Below are positions 26,930-35,545 of a DNA stretch of 64,000 bases, one piece after another. Below the pieces are notes generated by a model, which saw only the letters and a program-made list of their open reading frames with translations, had not been told where the DNA came from and did no database searches. The first letter of the stretch is position 1. Every line of letters starts with the position of its first letter. Source of the stretch: Brachybacterium halotolerans (lineage in GTDB: Bacteria > Actinomycetota > Actinomycetes > Actinomycetales > Dermabacteraceae); NCBI RefSeq assembly GCF_016623465.1, contig NZ_JAEDAJ010000009.1:1-64000 (forward strand), in the 5' to 3' direction. The position numbers were made by a program, and so were the translations under genes.

Positions 26930-28666
26930 TCAGCTGCGGGGCACCTCCTGGGCGGAGGCGACGGCTGCGGCCGCCTCGGCGTCGGAGTGGGTGGCCTCGC
27001 CGGCCAGGCGGGCATCGACGAAGGCCCGGTAGGCGCCGACCTCGGCGTCGCGGGTCGCGCGGTCCCAGCCGAGCTCGCCGGCCATGATGTCGGCGATCTC
27101 CTCGGAGGCCGCGGCGCCGCGGTCGCGCACCTCGTAGTCGAGGCGGGTGCGGCGCAGCATGAGGTCGGCCAGGTGCAGGGCGCCCTCGGCGCGGACGGCG
27201 TAGAGCACCTCGGCGCGCAGGTAGCGCGGCGCATCCTTCAGCGGCTCGCCGAGCGAGGAGTCCTCGTCGATGAGGGCGAGCACGTCGCGCAGCAGGGTGC
27301 CGTAGCGCATGAGCAGGCGATCGGTGCGCAGCTCGTCGAAGCCGTGCTTCGTCGCGATCGCGTCCTTCTCGCGGCGGATGCCCTCGAAGCCCTGGGCGCC
27401 GATCAGCGGGACGACGGTCGTCATCGAGGGGCGACCGGGGAACACGTCCTTGATCGCGAAGTCGACGACGTCCTCGGCCATCACGCGGTAGGTCGTGTAC
27501 TTGCCACCGGCGATCGCGGTGAGGCCGGGCTCGACCTCCATCACGGTGTGCTCGCGGGAGACCTTCGTGGAGGCGCCGCCGGCGTCCTTGACGGGCTGCA
27601 GCAGGGGGCGCAGTCCGGCGTAGGTGCCGATCACGTCGTCGCGGGTGAGGTCGTGATCGAGCACGGCGTTGGCGTGCTCGATGATGTAGTCGATGTCGTC
27701 GGAGGTCGCCGCGACGTGCGCGGGGTCCTCCTTCCACGGGGTGTCGGTGGTGCCGATGACCCAGTACTCGTCCCACGGGATGATGAACAGGACGGACTTC
27801 TCGGTCTGGGTGATAATCCCGGTGTCCGGGACGGCGGGGATGCGGTCGCGGGCCACGGTGATGTGGACGCCCTTCGAGGCGAGCACCTCGAGGCCGGTCG
27901 TCGCGCCCGCGACGTGCTGCTGGTCGCCGGTCCACACGCCCGCGGCGAGGATGGTCTCGCGCGCATGGGCGTCGAACTCCTCGCCCGTCTCCTCGTCGCG
28001 CAGACGGGCGCCGACCACGCGATCCCCCTCGTGCAGGTAGGAGACGACCCGCGTGTACGTCGCGGCGCTCGCCCCGTACTCGAGCGCCGAGCGGACGAGC
28101 ATCATCACGAAGCGCGCGTCGTCCTCCTGCGCGTCGTAGTACTCGAGCGCGCCGACGATCTTCTCGCCGTCGAGCGCGGGGAAGACGTTCATCATCCGGC
28201 GGTGGCTGAGGTGGCGGTGGAAGGGCACGGCGCGCTTGCGGCCGATCGACTGCATCGCGTCGTAGAGCATGACGCCGGAGCCGATGAAGGCGCGCTCGAC
28301 CACGCGCTTGAAGAACGGGAAGACGAAGCTGATGGGCTTGACCAGGTGCGGCGCCGTGCGGGTGAGCAGAAGATCGCGCTCGCGCAGGGCCTCGGCGACG
28401 AGCTTGAAGTCGAGCATCTGCAGGTAGCGCAGGCCGCCGTGCATGAGCTTCGAGGACCGAGAGGAGGTGCCGCTGGCCCAGTCGTGGGCCTCGACGACGG
28501 CGACGTCCAGGCCGCGAGTCGCGGCGTCGAAGGCGGCGCCTGCGCCGTTCACGCCTCCGCCCACGACGAGCACGTCCAGGGGGTTCTCGGCCGTGGCGGC
28601 CCGGAGTCGATCAAGGCTCTCGGTGCGGCTCGCGGCGTTCAGGGTGGTGGCGTTCTGCGACGGCAC
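26930..28666 (-). CDS. glpD: Aerobic glycerol-3-phosphate dehydrogenase
   Basis: 578 aa. FAD motif VVGGGVNGAGAAFDAATRG near residues 34-52, followed by WASGTSSRSSKLMHGGLRYL typical of GlpD/GlpA. Oxidises glycerol 3-phosphate to dihydroxyacetone phosphate at the membrane and passes electrons to quinone. GTG start with AAGGAG 5 nt upstream. First gene of the glpDFK operon and divergent to a SorC-type regulator, with 174 bp between them. Confidence 0.95.
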   Translation of the reverse strand: MPSQNATTLNAASRTESLDRLRAATAENPLDVLVVGGGVNGAGAAFDAATRGLDVAVVEAHDWASGTSSRSSKLMHGGLRYLQMLDFKLVAEALRERDLLLTRTAPHLVKPISFVFPFFKRVVERAFIGSGVMLYDAMQSIGRKRAVPFHRHLSHRRMMNVFPALDGEKIVGALEYYDAQEDDARFVMMLVRSALEYGASAATYTRVVSYLHEGDRVVGARLRDEETGEEFDAHARETILAAGVWTGDQQHVAGATTGLEVLASKGVHITVARDRIPAVPDTGIITQTEKSVLFIIPWDEYWVIGTTDTPWKEDPAHVAATSDDIDYIIEHANAVLDHDLTRDDVIGTYAGLRPLLQPVKDAGGASTKVSREHTVMEVEPGLTAIAGGKYTTYRVMAEDVVDFAIKDVFPGRPSMTTVVPLIGAQGFEGIRREKDAIATKHGFDELRTDRLLMRYGTLLRDVLALIDEDSSLGEPLKDAPRYLRAEVLYAVRAEGALHLADLMLRRTRLDYEVRDRGAAASEEIADIMAGELGWDRATRDAEVGAYRAFVDARLAGEATHSDAEAAAAVASAQEVPRS

Positions 28667-28833
28667 GTGCGCTCCTTCGTCAGCTGTGCGTCATCGGATG
28701 ACGACGTCTGGGACGTCGGCCGACGGGGCGGGAGCTGGGCGAGCGCTCCAGGAGGAAGGGCATGCCGCCGCACGGGCTCCGCTGGCCGATATGTCTCCAT
28801 CTTCGGGACGATGTGCGCCGCGAGCAACCGGAG

Positions 28834-28847
28834 TGCACGGATGTGCA
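28834..28847. promoter_or_regulatory. Small palindrome overlapping the regulator start codon
   Basis: TGCAC (28834-28838) and GTGCA (28843-28847) form an inverted repeat with a 4-bp spacer. It spans the ATG at 28841 of the glp-adjacent regulator. It could be an autoregulatory operator; five-base arms are short enough for chance. Confidence 0.3.
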
Positions 28848-29818
28848 AGACTGCCGGGGTGAGAGCGGATGCACGGCGCGCGGCGGCCTTCGAGGCTGCA
28901 CGGATGTACTACCAGCAGACGCAGACCATGGAGGCGATCGCCTCGCACCTGGGCGTCTCCCGCTCGACGGTCTCGCGTCTGCTCGCGACCGCGCGCGACG
29001 AGGGGATCGTGCGGGTGAGCCTGCACGCGCCGGGCGCGCGGCGGGCCGGGGACCTGCAGGAGGAGATCGCCCAGTCGTACGGGGTCGCGGTGCACGTGGT
29101 GCCGTCCGTCCCGGAGTCGACGGAGCGCGAACGGCTCGACGCGGTGGCGGCAGAGGGCGCGGCGCTCGTGCAGTCGCTCCAGCAGCCGGATTCGGTGATG
29201 GGCATGGCCTGGGGGACGACGGTCGCGGCGCTCGTCGAGGCGGCCGAGGCGAAGCCGGTGCCGGGGCTCGCGATCGTGCAGCTGAACGGCGCGATCAACC
29301 CGCAGGGCTCGGGGCTGGGGTATGTGTCAACCGTGCTCGCGCAGGCGGCGTCGTCCTGGGGAGCGACGGTGCACCTGTTCCCGGTGCCGGCGTTCTTCGA
29401 CTACCCGGACACCCGCGATGCGCTGTGGCGGGAGCGGTCGGTGCGCCAGGTCCTCGCACTGCAGTCACGCTGCCGCCTGGCGGTGTTCGGCGTCGGCGCG
29501 TTCGACGCCGAGGTCCCCAGCCACGTGTACACCTCGGGGTACCTGTCGGCACGGGACGTGCACGATCTGCGGTCCGACGGTGTGGTCGGGGACGTCTGCA
29601 CGACGTTCCTGCGGGCCGACGGCAGCTGGGACGACGTCCCCCTGAACGCACGAGGATCCGGACCGACCCCTGCGGATCTGGCCCGGATCCCCCGTCGCGT
29701 GCTGGTCGCCGCGGGCCCGCGCAAGGCGGCGCCGCTCAGGGCGGCCCTGCTCGCGGGCTGCGCGACCGATGTGGTGGTCGACGAGGTGACGGCGAACCGG
29801 CTCGTGCATCTGGGATGA
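28841..29818 (+). CDS. SorC/DeoR-type sugar-binding regulator next to glpDFK
   Basis: 325 aa from ATG 28841 with GGAG 7 nt upstream; a GTG at 28859 is the next option. A helix-turn-helix at about residues 25-50 (MEAIASHLGVSRSTVSRLL) precedes a SorC-like effector domain with MAWGTTVAAL and VFGVGAF segments. Its divergent position suggests it controls the glycerol operon, sensing glycerol 3-phosphate or dihydroxyacetone phosphate (inference). This replaces the GlpR-type repressor seen elsewhere. Confidence 0.87.
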   Translation: MCKTAGVRADARRAAAFEAARMYYQQTQTMEAIASHLGVSRSTVSRLLATARDEGIVRVSLHAPGARRAGDLQEEIAQSYGVAVHVVPSVPESTERERLDAVAAEGAALVQSLQQPDSVMGMAWGTTVAALVEAAEAKPVPGLAIVQLNGAINPQGSGLGYVSTVLAQAASSWGATVHLFPVPAFFDYPDTRDALWRERSVRQVLALQSRCRLAVFGVGAFDAEVPSHVYTSGYLSARDVHDLRSDGVVGDVCTTFLRADGSWDDVPLNARGSGPTPADLARIPRRVLVAAGPRKAAPLRAALLAGCATDVVVDEVTANRLVHLG

Positions 29819-29860
29819 GCCGGAGCCGGCGCGTCGGGCCCGGACCTCGTCGACCGCAGT

Positions 29861-29908
29861 GATCAGTGCTCCGCGATCAGGGTTCCGCGATCAGCGCTCG
29901 TCGATCAG
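29861..29908. repeat. Three and a half 14-bp tandem repeats
   Basis: GATCAG recurs at 29861, 29875, 29889 and 29903, exactly 14 bp apart, with a partly conserved GnGnTCCGC between. It lies just 3' of the regulator and reaches the stop codon of the convergent SRPBCC gene (TGA at 29905-29907). Confidence 0.75.
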
Positions 29909-30375
29909 CTCCCGGAGACGGCGCCCGCGAGGTCGGCGAGGGACTGCTCGATCTGCTCCTCGGAGACGAGCGGGAAGATCTTCAGCAGGTCCTTGTCGGT
30001 GACGTCGGTCCAGGAGTAGGTGAGGGTGACGAGGGTGGAGTCGGATCCCTGGGACTCGAGGGTGTAGAGCCACTCCCAGCCCTTCGGGTCGTCCTTGGCG
30101 TCCTCGTTGGCGGGCTTCCAGCCGATCATCTTGCCGTCGTCGAAGGCGGTGACGTGGTTGTACATCTTGTACTCGCCACCCATGTGCTCGCCCTCCATGT
30201 TCATGACGAACTGCTCGCCGACCTTCGTGATGCGCTCGGTGTCCTCTGCGCTGCGCACGAAGCCGGAACCGTCGAACTCGTGGTGCCGGGCAGGAAGGGA
30301 GAGCAGGTCGAAGATGTCCCCGGCGGGGGCGTCGATGGTGCGGCTGACGGAGATGCTGGTCTCGTTCGTGGTCAT
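29905..30375 (-). CDS. SRPBCC-family (polyketide cyclase/START-like) protein
   Basis: 156 aa, cytosolic. The start SVSRTIDAPAGDIFDLLSLPARHHEFD is typical of the SRPBCC ligand-binding fold, followed by an alternating strand pattern and a long C-terminal helix. The family binds small hydrophobic ligands; no catalytic motif allows a specific role. ATG 30375 was chosen over a longer frame, because it starts right at the domain. Convergent with the glp regulator, with no hairpin but a short tandem repeat between them. Confidence 0.8.
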   Translation of the reverse strand: MTTNETSISVSRTIDAPAGDIFDLLSLPARHHEFDGSGFVRSAEDTERITKVGEQFVMNMEGEHMGGEYKMYNHVTAFDDGKMIGWKPANEDAKDDPKGWEWLYTLESQGSDSTLVTLTYSWTDVTDKDLLKIFPLVSEEQIEQSLADLAGAVSGS

Positions 30376-30507
30376 GTCCCCCACCGTGCCACCATCACCT
30401 GGAGATGTCACGGGCTGGCGCCGACCTGGCGAACGTTGGTCGCGCGTGGCGCGCACGCTGGGGACGGCACGGAGCGAACTGCGGCGTCGCTGTTTTCAGG
30501 CGTGCCT

Positions 30508-30537
30508 GTAGAGGGGCACGGTGGTGTGCCCCTCTAC
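30508..30537 (-). terminator. Terminator downstream of the HNH gene
   Basis: Perfect 12-bp stem, arms 30508-30519 and 30526-30537, 6-nt loop. It lies 65 bp beyond the HNH stop. The rest of 30376-30601 shows no gene. Confidence 0.7.
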
Positions 30538-30601
30538 GGGTGGGGGTGCTGCTGGCGGGGCTCCGACCTCAGGCTCTGCGATGGCGGGTCGGGCTTTCGG
30601 G

Positions 30602-32509
30602 TCAGAAGGGTGGTGGTCCGGGGTCGAACTTGGGTGGTGGGTTCTGTTGCTTGGGTGGTTTTCGGGCGGTGGCGCTGATGGGGATGTCGCCGTCGTAGTG
30701 GAACGTCGGGAGCGGTTGGTACCGATGCCGCACGGGTTTCTCGACGGGGACTTCTTCGAGGTCGGGGGCGCCGGCTTGGTCCATGTCCACGCGGGGCCAC
30801 GGGTCAGGTGGCCCGGGCCGGACCGGCCAGGGCGAGTCGAGAACTGACGGCTCGGGCGAACCAGTCACCCAGCCGCTGGGGGTTTCGCTGTCGTGCTCGC
30901 CCGTGCCCCGCTGCTCGTAGTCGTCCTGCCTGCGCTCTATCGAGTCCCAGACGGTGTCGAGTTGGGCGACGGCTTGTGGGGTGAGGAGGTCGGTGTCGTC
31001 CTCGCGGAACACGCGGAAGCGTTCTTGCATCTCCCACACCGTGCCCGCGGTCCCCGCCGGGGACTCGTCCGCCTCCACACGGATCGGGTCGAGCTTGCCG
31101 GCGGTCTTCATCGCGTGGTGGAACCAGCACAGGAAATGCAGGTTCTCCACCGCCGTCCGACCACCACAGACGGGATCGGCATGGTTGTACTCCACGATGT
31201 GATCCGCTTCCGAGGCGACCGACGCGGTGCGTTCGCAGCCCGGGACACCACAGGACTGGCCACGCAAGCGGAGGTGTTCGAGCATCGCCCCGGTCGGCCG
31301 GTACTTCTCCGCCGGCCGCGGCAGAAACTCACCACTCGACGGGTCCGTGAGGACCCGGAACCACTCCTCGCTCTTCCCGGCGATCTCACGGGCCATCTGC
31401 GCCGGAATCGGCGTCCCGTCCTCCAGGACACCCGGGGCATCATTGCCGCCGACCAGAGTGAGGAAGGGGACGAGGACGTTCAACCGGAACCGGGCCTCCG
31501 GGACGGTGATGCCACCGGTGTCGAGCTGCGCGGCATGGGCGAGGTGATACCGGATCAGGTTCAACGACAGGGGCATGCCCTCGTTCTCCACCCGACGATC
31601 CGGATCCAGGGGGATCTCCGTGCCCTCGATCAGGGCGTGGCGCTGGGCGTTCTGGATCGCCCGCGCGGCCTGATCGAACCGCCCAGCCAATGCTTTGATC
31701 TCCGGCGCCGGACCGATGATCCGCAGGGACGCGACCCCATCGAGGGTTCCAGGGTCCAGGACCATGCGACGGCGAGTGGCGGAGATTTCTTCGGGTTCTT
31801 TCGGATGCCGCTGCTGAATCTTCGTCACCAGCAGTTCGAGGCATTTCGTGAATACTCTCGGCATGATCGCCAAACACCACGACGCGACCGTGACATCCAC
31901 CAGCACCATCTCCGCCGGCGTGAAATACGCGGTCCGCCGCAACAGGGTGCGGAACCATTCCGCCGGGAATTCACCTGCTTCCAGGGCCTGGGTGCAGCGC
32001 GGGAGGAGGTCCACGGCCCGGTGGGCGTCGGTGATGGCTTTGGCGGCCTGCCCGCGGGTGCAGCGCATCGCCACAGCGACCATGAGGTCCTGCTGCTCGA
32101 CCTCGAACGGGTCGGCGTCCATGTCCTCACGCCCCGCCCAGAACGGCGCCAGCGCCACGAAGCGGCGGGAGAGCTCATAGGACTCGTCGACCCCTTCGTC
32201 CCAGAGAGCACGGACCCGCGCGGTCAGCTCCGCATCCGGGCGGGCCGTCACCCTGCGCGCCACCACCTCCCGGCACACCGCCTTCTTGGGTTCCTTCACG
32301 ATGAACAGAGGCTTCACACCCTCCGGGGGCGCGGCCACGAACCGGGGCGAGTGGACATGCATGTCCTCCCGCTGCCGCTCGGTCATCTTCTCCAGGTCAT
32401 CCAGGACCGAGAACGTCGACTCGATCACCGGCTGCCCGGGCAGGTCCAAACGCCCCTGCGACTCCGGCTGCTCCACCGCACTCACACCACCCACCCCCTT
32501 CCCTGGCAT
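30602..32509 (-). CDS. DUF222 domain protein with HNH nuclease motif (13E12-repeat family)
   Basis: 635 aa from ATG 32509, with GGAG 7 nt upstream. The N-terminal two thirds is the helical DUF222 region. The HNH core lies at about residues 440-490: CGVPGC, then ADHI, ENLHFLCWFHH, with two cysteines, the DH pair, N and H all present. A Pro-rich tail ends in PPKFDPGPPPF. Family knowledge: these genes are multicopy in many actinobacteria and resemble the mycobacterial REP13E12 elements; their biological role is unsettled. Upstream DNA is AT-richer than the window average. Confidence 0.87.
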   Translation of the reverse strand: MPGKGVGGVSAVEQPESQGRLDLPGQPVIESTFSVLDDLEKMTERQREDMHVHSPRFVAAPPEGVKPLFIVKEPKKAVCREVVARRVTARPDAELTARVRALWDEGVDESYELSRRFVALAPFWAGREDMDADPFEVEQQDLMVAVAMRCTRGQAAKAITDAHRAVDLLPRCTQALEAGEFPAEWFRTLLRRTAYFTPAEMVLVDVTVASWCLAIMPRVFTKCLELLVTKIQQRHPKEPEEISATRRRMVLDPGTLDGVASLRIIGPAPEIKALAGRFDQAARAIQNAQRHALIEGTEIPLDPDRRVENEGMPLSLNLIRYHLAHAAQLDTGGITVPEARFRLNVLVPFLTLVGGNDAPGVLEDGTPIPAQMAREIAGKSEEWFRVLTDPSSGEFLPRPAEKYRPTGAMLEHLRLRGQSCGVPGCERTASVASEADHIVEYNHADPVCGGRTAVENLHFLCWFHHAMKTAGKLDPIRVEADESPAGTAGTVWEMQERFRVFREDDTDLLTPQAVAQLDTVWDSIERRQDDYEQRGTGEHDSETPSGWVTGSPEPSVLDSPWPVRPGPPDPWPRVDMDQAGAPDLEEVPVEKPVRHRYQPLPTFHYDGDIPISATARKPPKQQNPPPKFDPGPPPF

Positions 32510-32670
32510 TCCACGACTCCGCGCGATAGTGCACGACGTAAGGACTCTGAATCGATAGACGAGAACAATGAATCCGACGACTTCGCCCGTGAACCCGCGA
32601 TCTCTCATGCTCGATCGATATGTCCGATTCTATCCCGTCTTGCCACCGAAAACTAGACCTCAATCGAGAA

Positions 32671-32760
32671 TGTGGATAAACCCGCGAACATTCCCCGCCT
32701 CCTCTGTGCCCACCCACCTCTCAGTGGATAACCCCGTGGACAACACCCCTTTGTGGAGGA
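32671..32760 (+). promoter_or_regulatory. Cluster of four DnaA-box-like 9-mers
   Basis: TGTGGATAA at 32671-32679 is the exact complement of the consensus TTATCCACA. AGTGGATAA (32723-32731), CGTGGACAA (32735-32743) and TGTGGAGGA (32752-32760) are near matches in the same orientation. No dnaA or dnaN is nearby, so this is not an obvious oriC. Confidence 0.4.
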
Positions 32761-32910
32761 ACCACTCCGCCCACAGAGGAACCACCGAGCGCGAAGACGA
32801 ACCGATGCGCGAACCCCCGCCCGCAGATTCACCGACTTCCCGCGACACGACACAGCGAGGCCCACCCCACCCGCCAGGCCACGGGCCCCTCAGCGCGCCG
32901 AGAAGCGGCC

Positions 32911-33092
32911 GATCCTATAGCTCCGCACACCGCCCACCCCCAAGCCTGCCTCGGAGCACGCTCGCACCGCCACCTGCAGTCCCCACCGTTCACCACCCAC
33001 TCCTCGACTCCCCGCCGCACCACGACCCACCCGAGCCCACCGCCACACCACACACCACCCCCGCAAGACACCCCTTGACTCCCTATAGGATC
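32911..33092. promoter_or_regulatory. Split 10-bp inverted repeat, possible looping operator
   Basis: GATCCTATAG at 32911-32920 and its exact reverse complement CTATAGGATC at 33083-33092 are 162 bp apart. The second copy sits just after a -35-like TTGACT (33075-33080), about 75 bp before the MFS start. Spacing and promoter-proximal position suit a repressor that binds both sites; the regulator is not in this window. Confidence 0.5.
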
Positions 33093-33164
33093 CACACCAC
33101 ACTTGCGACCGAACCATGGCAGGGACGCCGCGACGACGCGGCCCTGAGGTGCGAAGGAGCGCTC

Positions 33165-34517
33165 ATGACTGCCTCTCACGGTCCGACCGAAGCCGCCGAC
33201 GCGGAAGCAGCCGGGATCAACCCCGGCACCCATCGTCTGGTGCCGCGTGCGCCGGCGATCTCGTGGTGGATGCTGCTGCTCACCACGGTCGCCATCCTCA
33301 TGACCTCGGTCGATCATCAGATCCTTCCCGCGGTGCTGCCGGAGGTCTCGCAGGAGTTCGGACTCTCGCCGGAGCAGGCCGGGCTCATCAACTCGGTGTA
33401 CTTCGCGGGGCTCGTGGCCGGCGGCATCGTGTTCGGCTACCTCTCGGACCGGATCGGCTCCGGATACCGGCGGACGTGGACCTGGAACATCGCGATGCTC
33501 CTCGCGATCATCGGCGGCGCGCTCACCTTCGGCCTCGCCGGGAGCTTCCTCGCCTTCCTGCTGCTTCGCATCCCGATGGGCATCAGTCGCGGCGGATCGG
33601 AGCCCGTGAACGTCGCGATCGTCGCGGAGTGGTGGCCCAAGGAGCACCGCGGATTCGCCGTGGGCGTGCACCACACCGGCTTCCCCATCGGGCAGTTCCT
33701 CGCGGGTGCGCTCATCGCGATCGTGCTGGGCTCCGGGAACTGGGCGACGGCGTTCCTGGTGATCCCGCTGCTCGGGATCCCGATCATCATCGGCCAGGCG
33801 TTCCTGGGCAGGCGGCGGAACCAGGCCACGCTCTACCGGAAGATCGAGGAGAGGGGGCAGACTCCCCCGCTGCCCGAGCTCACCGACCGCAGCGCGGCCG
33901 GCCTCTGGGGCCCGGTGCGCGAGGCGCTGCGCCACGCGAACGTGCGCTGGGCCGTGGTGCTGTGCTTCCTGTTCCTGTGGGGCGAGGCCGGGGTCGTCAC
34001 GTTCCTGACCACGCAGTTCAAGGGGATCGGGATGGAGACCTCGCAGGCGATCCTGGTCTCCGGTGCCTCGGGGCTGACGGGCTGGATCGGCCAGGTCGTG
34101 TGGGGCACCCTCTCGGACCGTCTGGGCAGGAAGTTCTCGATCGCCTTCCTGATCCTGGGGTGGACGGGGACGCTGCTCGCGATGATCCTCATCCACGACG
34201 TGGTGACCGCGTGGATCATCCTGCTGGCCTGGGGGCTGTTCCGCAATGCGCCGTTCCCCGTGGTCTATGCGCTGCTGGTCGACTCAGTGCCGCGGGCCGC
34301 CGGCACCGCGCTGGGGATCATGATCGGCGTGGCCCTGGGCGTCTCCGGGATCTTCGCCTCGGCGGTGTCCGGTGTGGTCATCACGCATCTCGGCTTCACC
34401 TGGCACTACGTCATCCTGGCGGCGATCTGCCTGCTCGGGTTCATCCCGCTGGCCCGGATCACCGAGACCGTGCGGGTCGCGCGCCGGGACATGCCCGATG
34501 CGCCCCGCGACGCGTGA
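33165..34517 (+). CDS. MFS transporter
   Basis: 450 aa with about 12 membrane helices. YLSDRIGSGYRR is the helix 2-3 loop motif; LLRIPMGISRGGSEP and WGTLSDRLGRKF in the second half repeat the pattern. It resembles anion:cation symporter-like MFS proteins for sugar acids or organic acids. ATG 33165 has GAAGGAG 6 nt upstream; the frame stays open further 5' but without protein-like sequence. The SMP-30 lactonase gene follows after 52 bp, so a sugar lactone or sugar acid is a reasonable substrate (inference). Confidence 0.85.
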   Translation: MTASHGPTEAADAEAAGINPGTHRLVPRAPAISWWMLLLTTVAILMTSVDHQILPAVLPEVSQEFGLSPEQAGLINSVYFAGLVAGGIVFGYLSDRIGSGYRRTWTWNIAMLLAIIGGALTFGLAGSFLAFLLLRIPMGISRGGSEPVNVAIVAEWWPKEHRGFAVGVHHTGFPIGQFLAGALIAIVLGSGNWATAFLVIPLLGIPIIIGQAFLGRRRNQATLYRKIEERGQTPPLPELTDRSAAGLWGPVREALRHANVRWAVVLCFLFLWGEAGVVTFLTTQFKGIGMETSQAILVSGASGLTGWIGQVVWGTLSDRLGRKFSIAFLILGWTGTLLAMILIHDVVTAWIILLAWGLFRNAPFPVVYALLVDSVPRAAGTALGIMIGVALGVSGIFASAVSGVVITHLGFTWHYVILAAICLLGFIPLARITETVRVARRDMPDAPRDA

Positions 34518-34569
34518 GTCCACCACGAACCCTCGAACCCCCGCCCCGATCCCCAGAAGGAGACCACCC

Positions 34570-35514
34570 ATGACCGCCCCAGATCTCTTCGATCCCGATG
34601 CCCGCCTCGAGAAGGTCGCCGACGGCTTCACGTGGACCGAGGGTCCCGCGTGGATCGCCGCCCGCGGCGTGCTGCGCTTCAGCGACATCCCCGGGAACCA
34701 GGTGCTCGAGTTCAGCGAGGCCGACGGCGTGACGCGGCAGGTCACGGCTGCGGCCGAGTTCACGAACGGCCGGACCGTCGGCCCCGACGGGGCGATCGTC
34801 GAATGCTCGCACGGCCGCCGCGCGGTGCAGATCGACCGCACGGGCGCGTCCGCCGATCCGTCGGCCACCCCCTACGCCCCCGAGGTCCTCGTCGACCGCT
34901 TCGGCCGGGCGCGGCTGAACTCCCCGAACGACGTGGTCGTGAAGTCCGACGGCACGATCTGGTTCACCGACCCCTCCTACGGGATCAAGCGGCCGGTCGA
35001 GGGGCATGCGGGCGAGGAGGAGTACGGGGACAGGTACGTCTTCCGCTTCGATCCGGCCGACGGGTCGCTCGCGCCGGTCGTCATCGACGTCGAGGCGCCC
35101 AACGGCATCGCCTTCTCGCCCGACGAGTCGATCCTGTACGTCTCGGACTCGTCGATCGACCCGCCCGACCGCGACCACCCGGACCCCGAACGTCCCGGCG
35201 GGCACGCGATCCACGCCTACGACGTGCTCGGCGGGCGGCACGCGAAGAACGGACGGACGTTCGTCGAGGTCGGCCCCGGTCTTCCCGACGGGTTCCGTGT
35301 GGACGAGGACGGCAACGTGTGGTCGTCCTCGGCGACGGGCATCCAGGTCTTCTCACCGGACGGCGCGCGCCTCGGCGAGATCGCCGTGCCGGAGAAGGTC
35401 GCGAACTGCTGCTTCGGCGGGGCCGACGGCCGCACCCTGTACATCTGCGGCTCGACGAGCCTGTACCGGATCCGCACGCGCGCCAGGGATGCCCACGCGC
35501 TGGCGCACGGCTGA
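34570..35514 (+). CDS. SMP-30/gluconolactonase-like beta-propeller lactonase
   Basis: 314 aa. Metal ligands of the family are visible: E in FTWTEGPAW (about residue 24), N in LNSPNDVVV (about 120), and D in LPDGFRVDEDGN (about 240). The propeller pattern WFTDPSYG and APNGIAFSPDE fits sugar-lactone hydrolases such as gluconolactonase. No signal peptide, so cytosolic. AGAAGGAGA precedes the ATG. Cotranscribed with the MFS gene; together they look like uptake and opening of a sugar lactone. Confidence 0.87.
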   Translation: MTAPDLFDPDARLEKVADGFTWTEGPAWIAARGVLRFSDIPGNQVLEFSEADGVTRQVTAAAEFTNGRTVGPDGAIVECSHGRRAVQIDRTGASADPSATPYAPEVLVDRFGRARLNSPNDVVVKSDGTIWFTDPSYGIKRPVEGHAGEEEYGDRYVFRFDPADGSLAPVVIDVEAPNGIAFSPDESILYVSDSSIDPPDRDHPDPERPGGHAIHAYDVLGGRHAKNGRTFVEVGPGLPDGFRVDEDGNVWSSSATGIQVFSPDGARLGEIAVPEKVANCCFGGADGRTLYICGSTSLYRIRTRARDAHALAHG

Positions 35515-35545
35515 CCCGCGGCCGGCACCGGCATCGGGCCCGTCG

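Larger units (their letters stand above)
32510..33164. other. 655-bp gene-free region between divergent genes
   Basis: No coding frame is supported. From 32510 to about 32760 the DNA is AT-richer; from about 32800 to 33110 it is strikingly C-rich and G-poor on the plus strand, with many CACC and CCAC runs. It contains four same-orientation DnaA-box-like 9-mers and a split 10-bp inverted repeat, listed separately. Promoters of both the HNH gene (minus) and the MFS gene (plus) must lie here. Confidence 0.7.

Noticed and set aside
25979-28840. Plus-strand open frame extending the glp regulator by about 950 codons
   Set aside because: It is antisense to glpF and glpD, and the regulator domain begins only near 28841 with its own ribosome binding site.
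29861-29908. CRISPR array
   Set aside because: Repeats are only 14 bp apart with no spacers, and no cas genes are present.
30602-32509. Insertion sequence or homing element around the HNH gene
   Set aside because: I found no terminal inverted repeats or target duplications; the DUF222-HNH family is not a known transposase.
32671-32760. Chromosomal replication origin
   Set aside because: DnaA-box-like sites are few and mostly imperfect, and no dnaA, dnaN or other origin genes are nearby.
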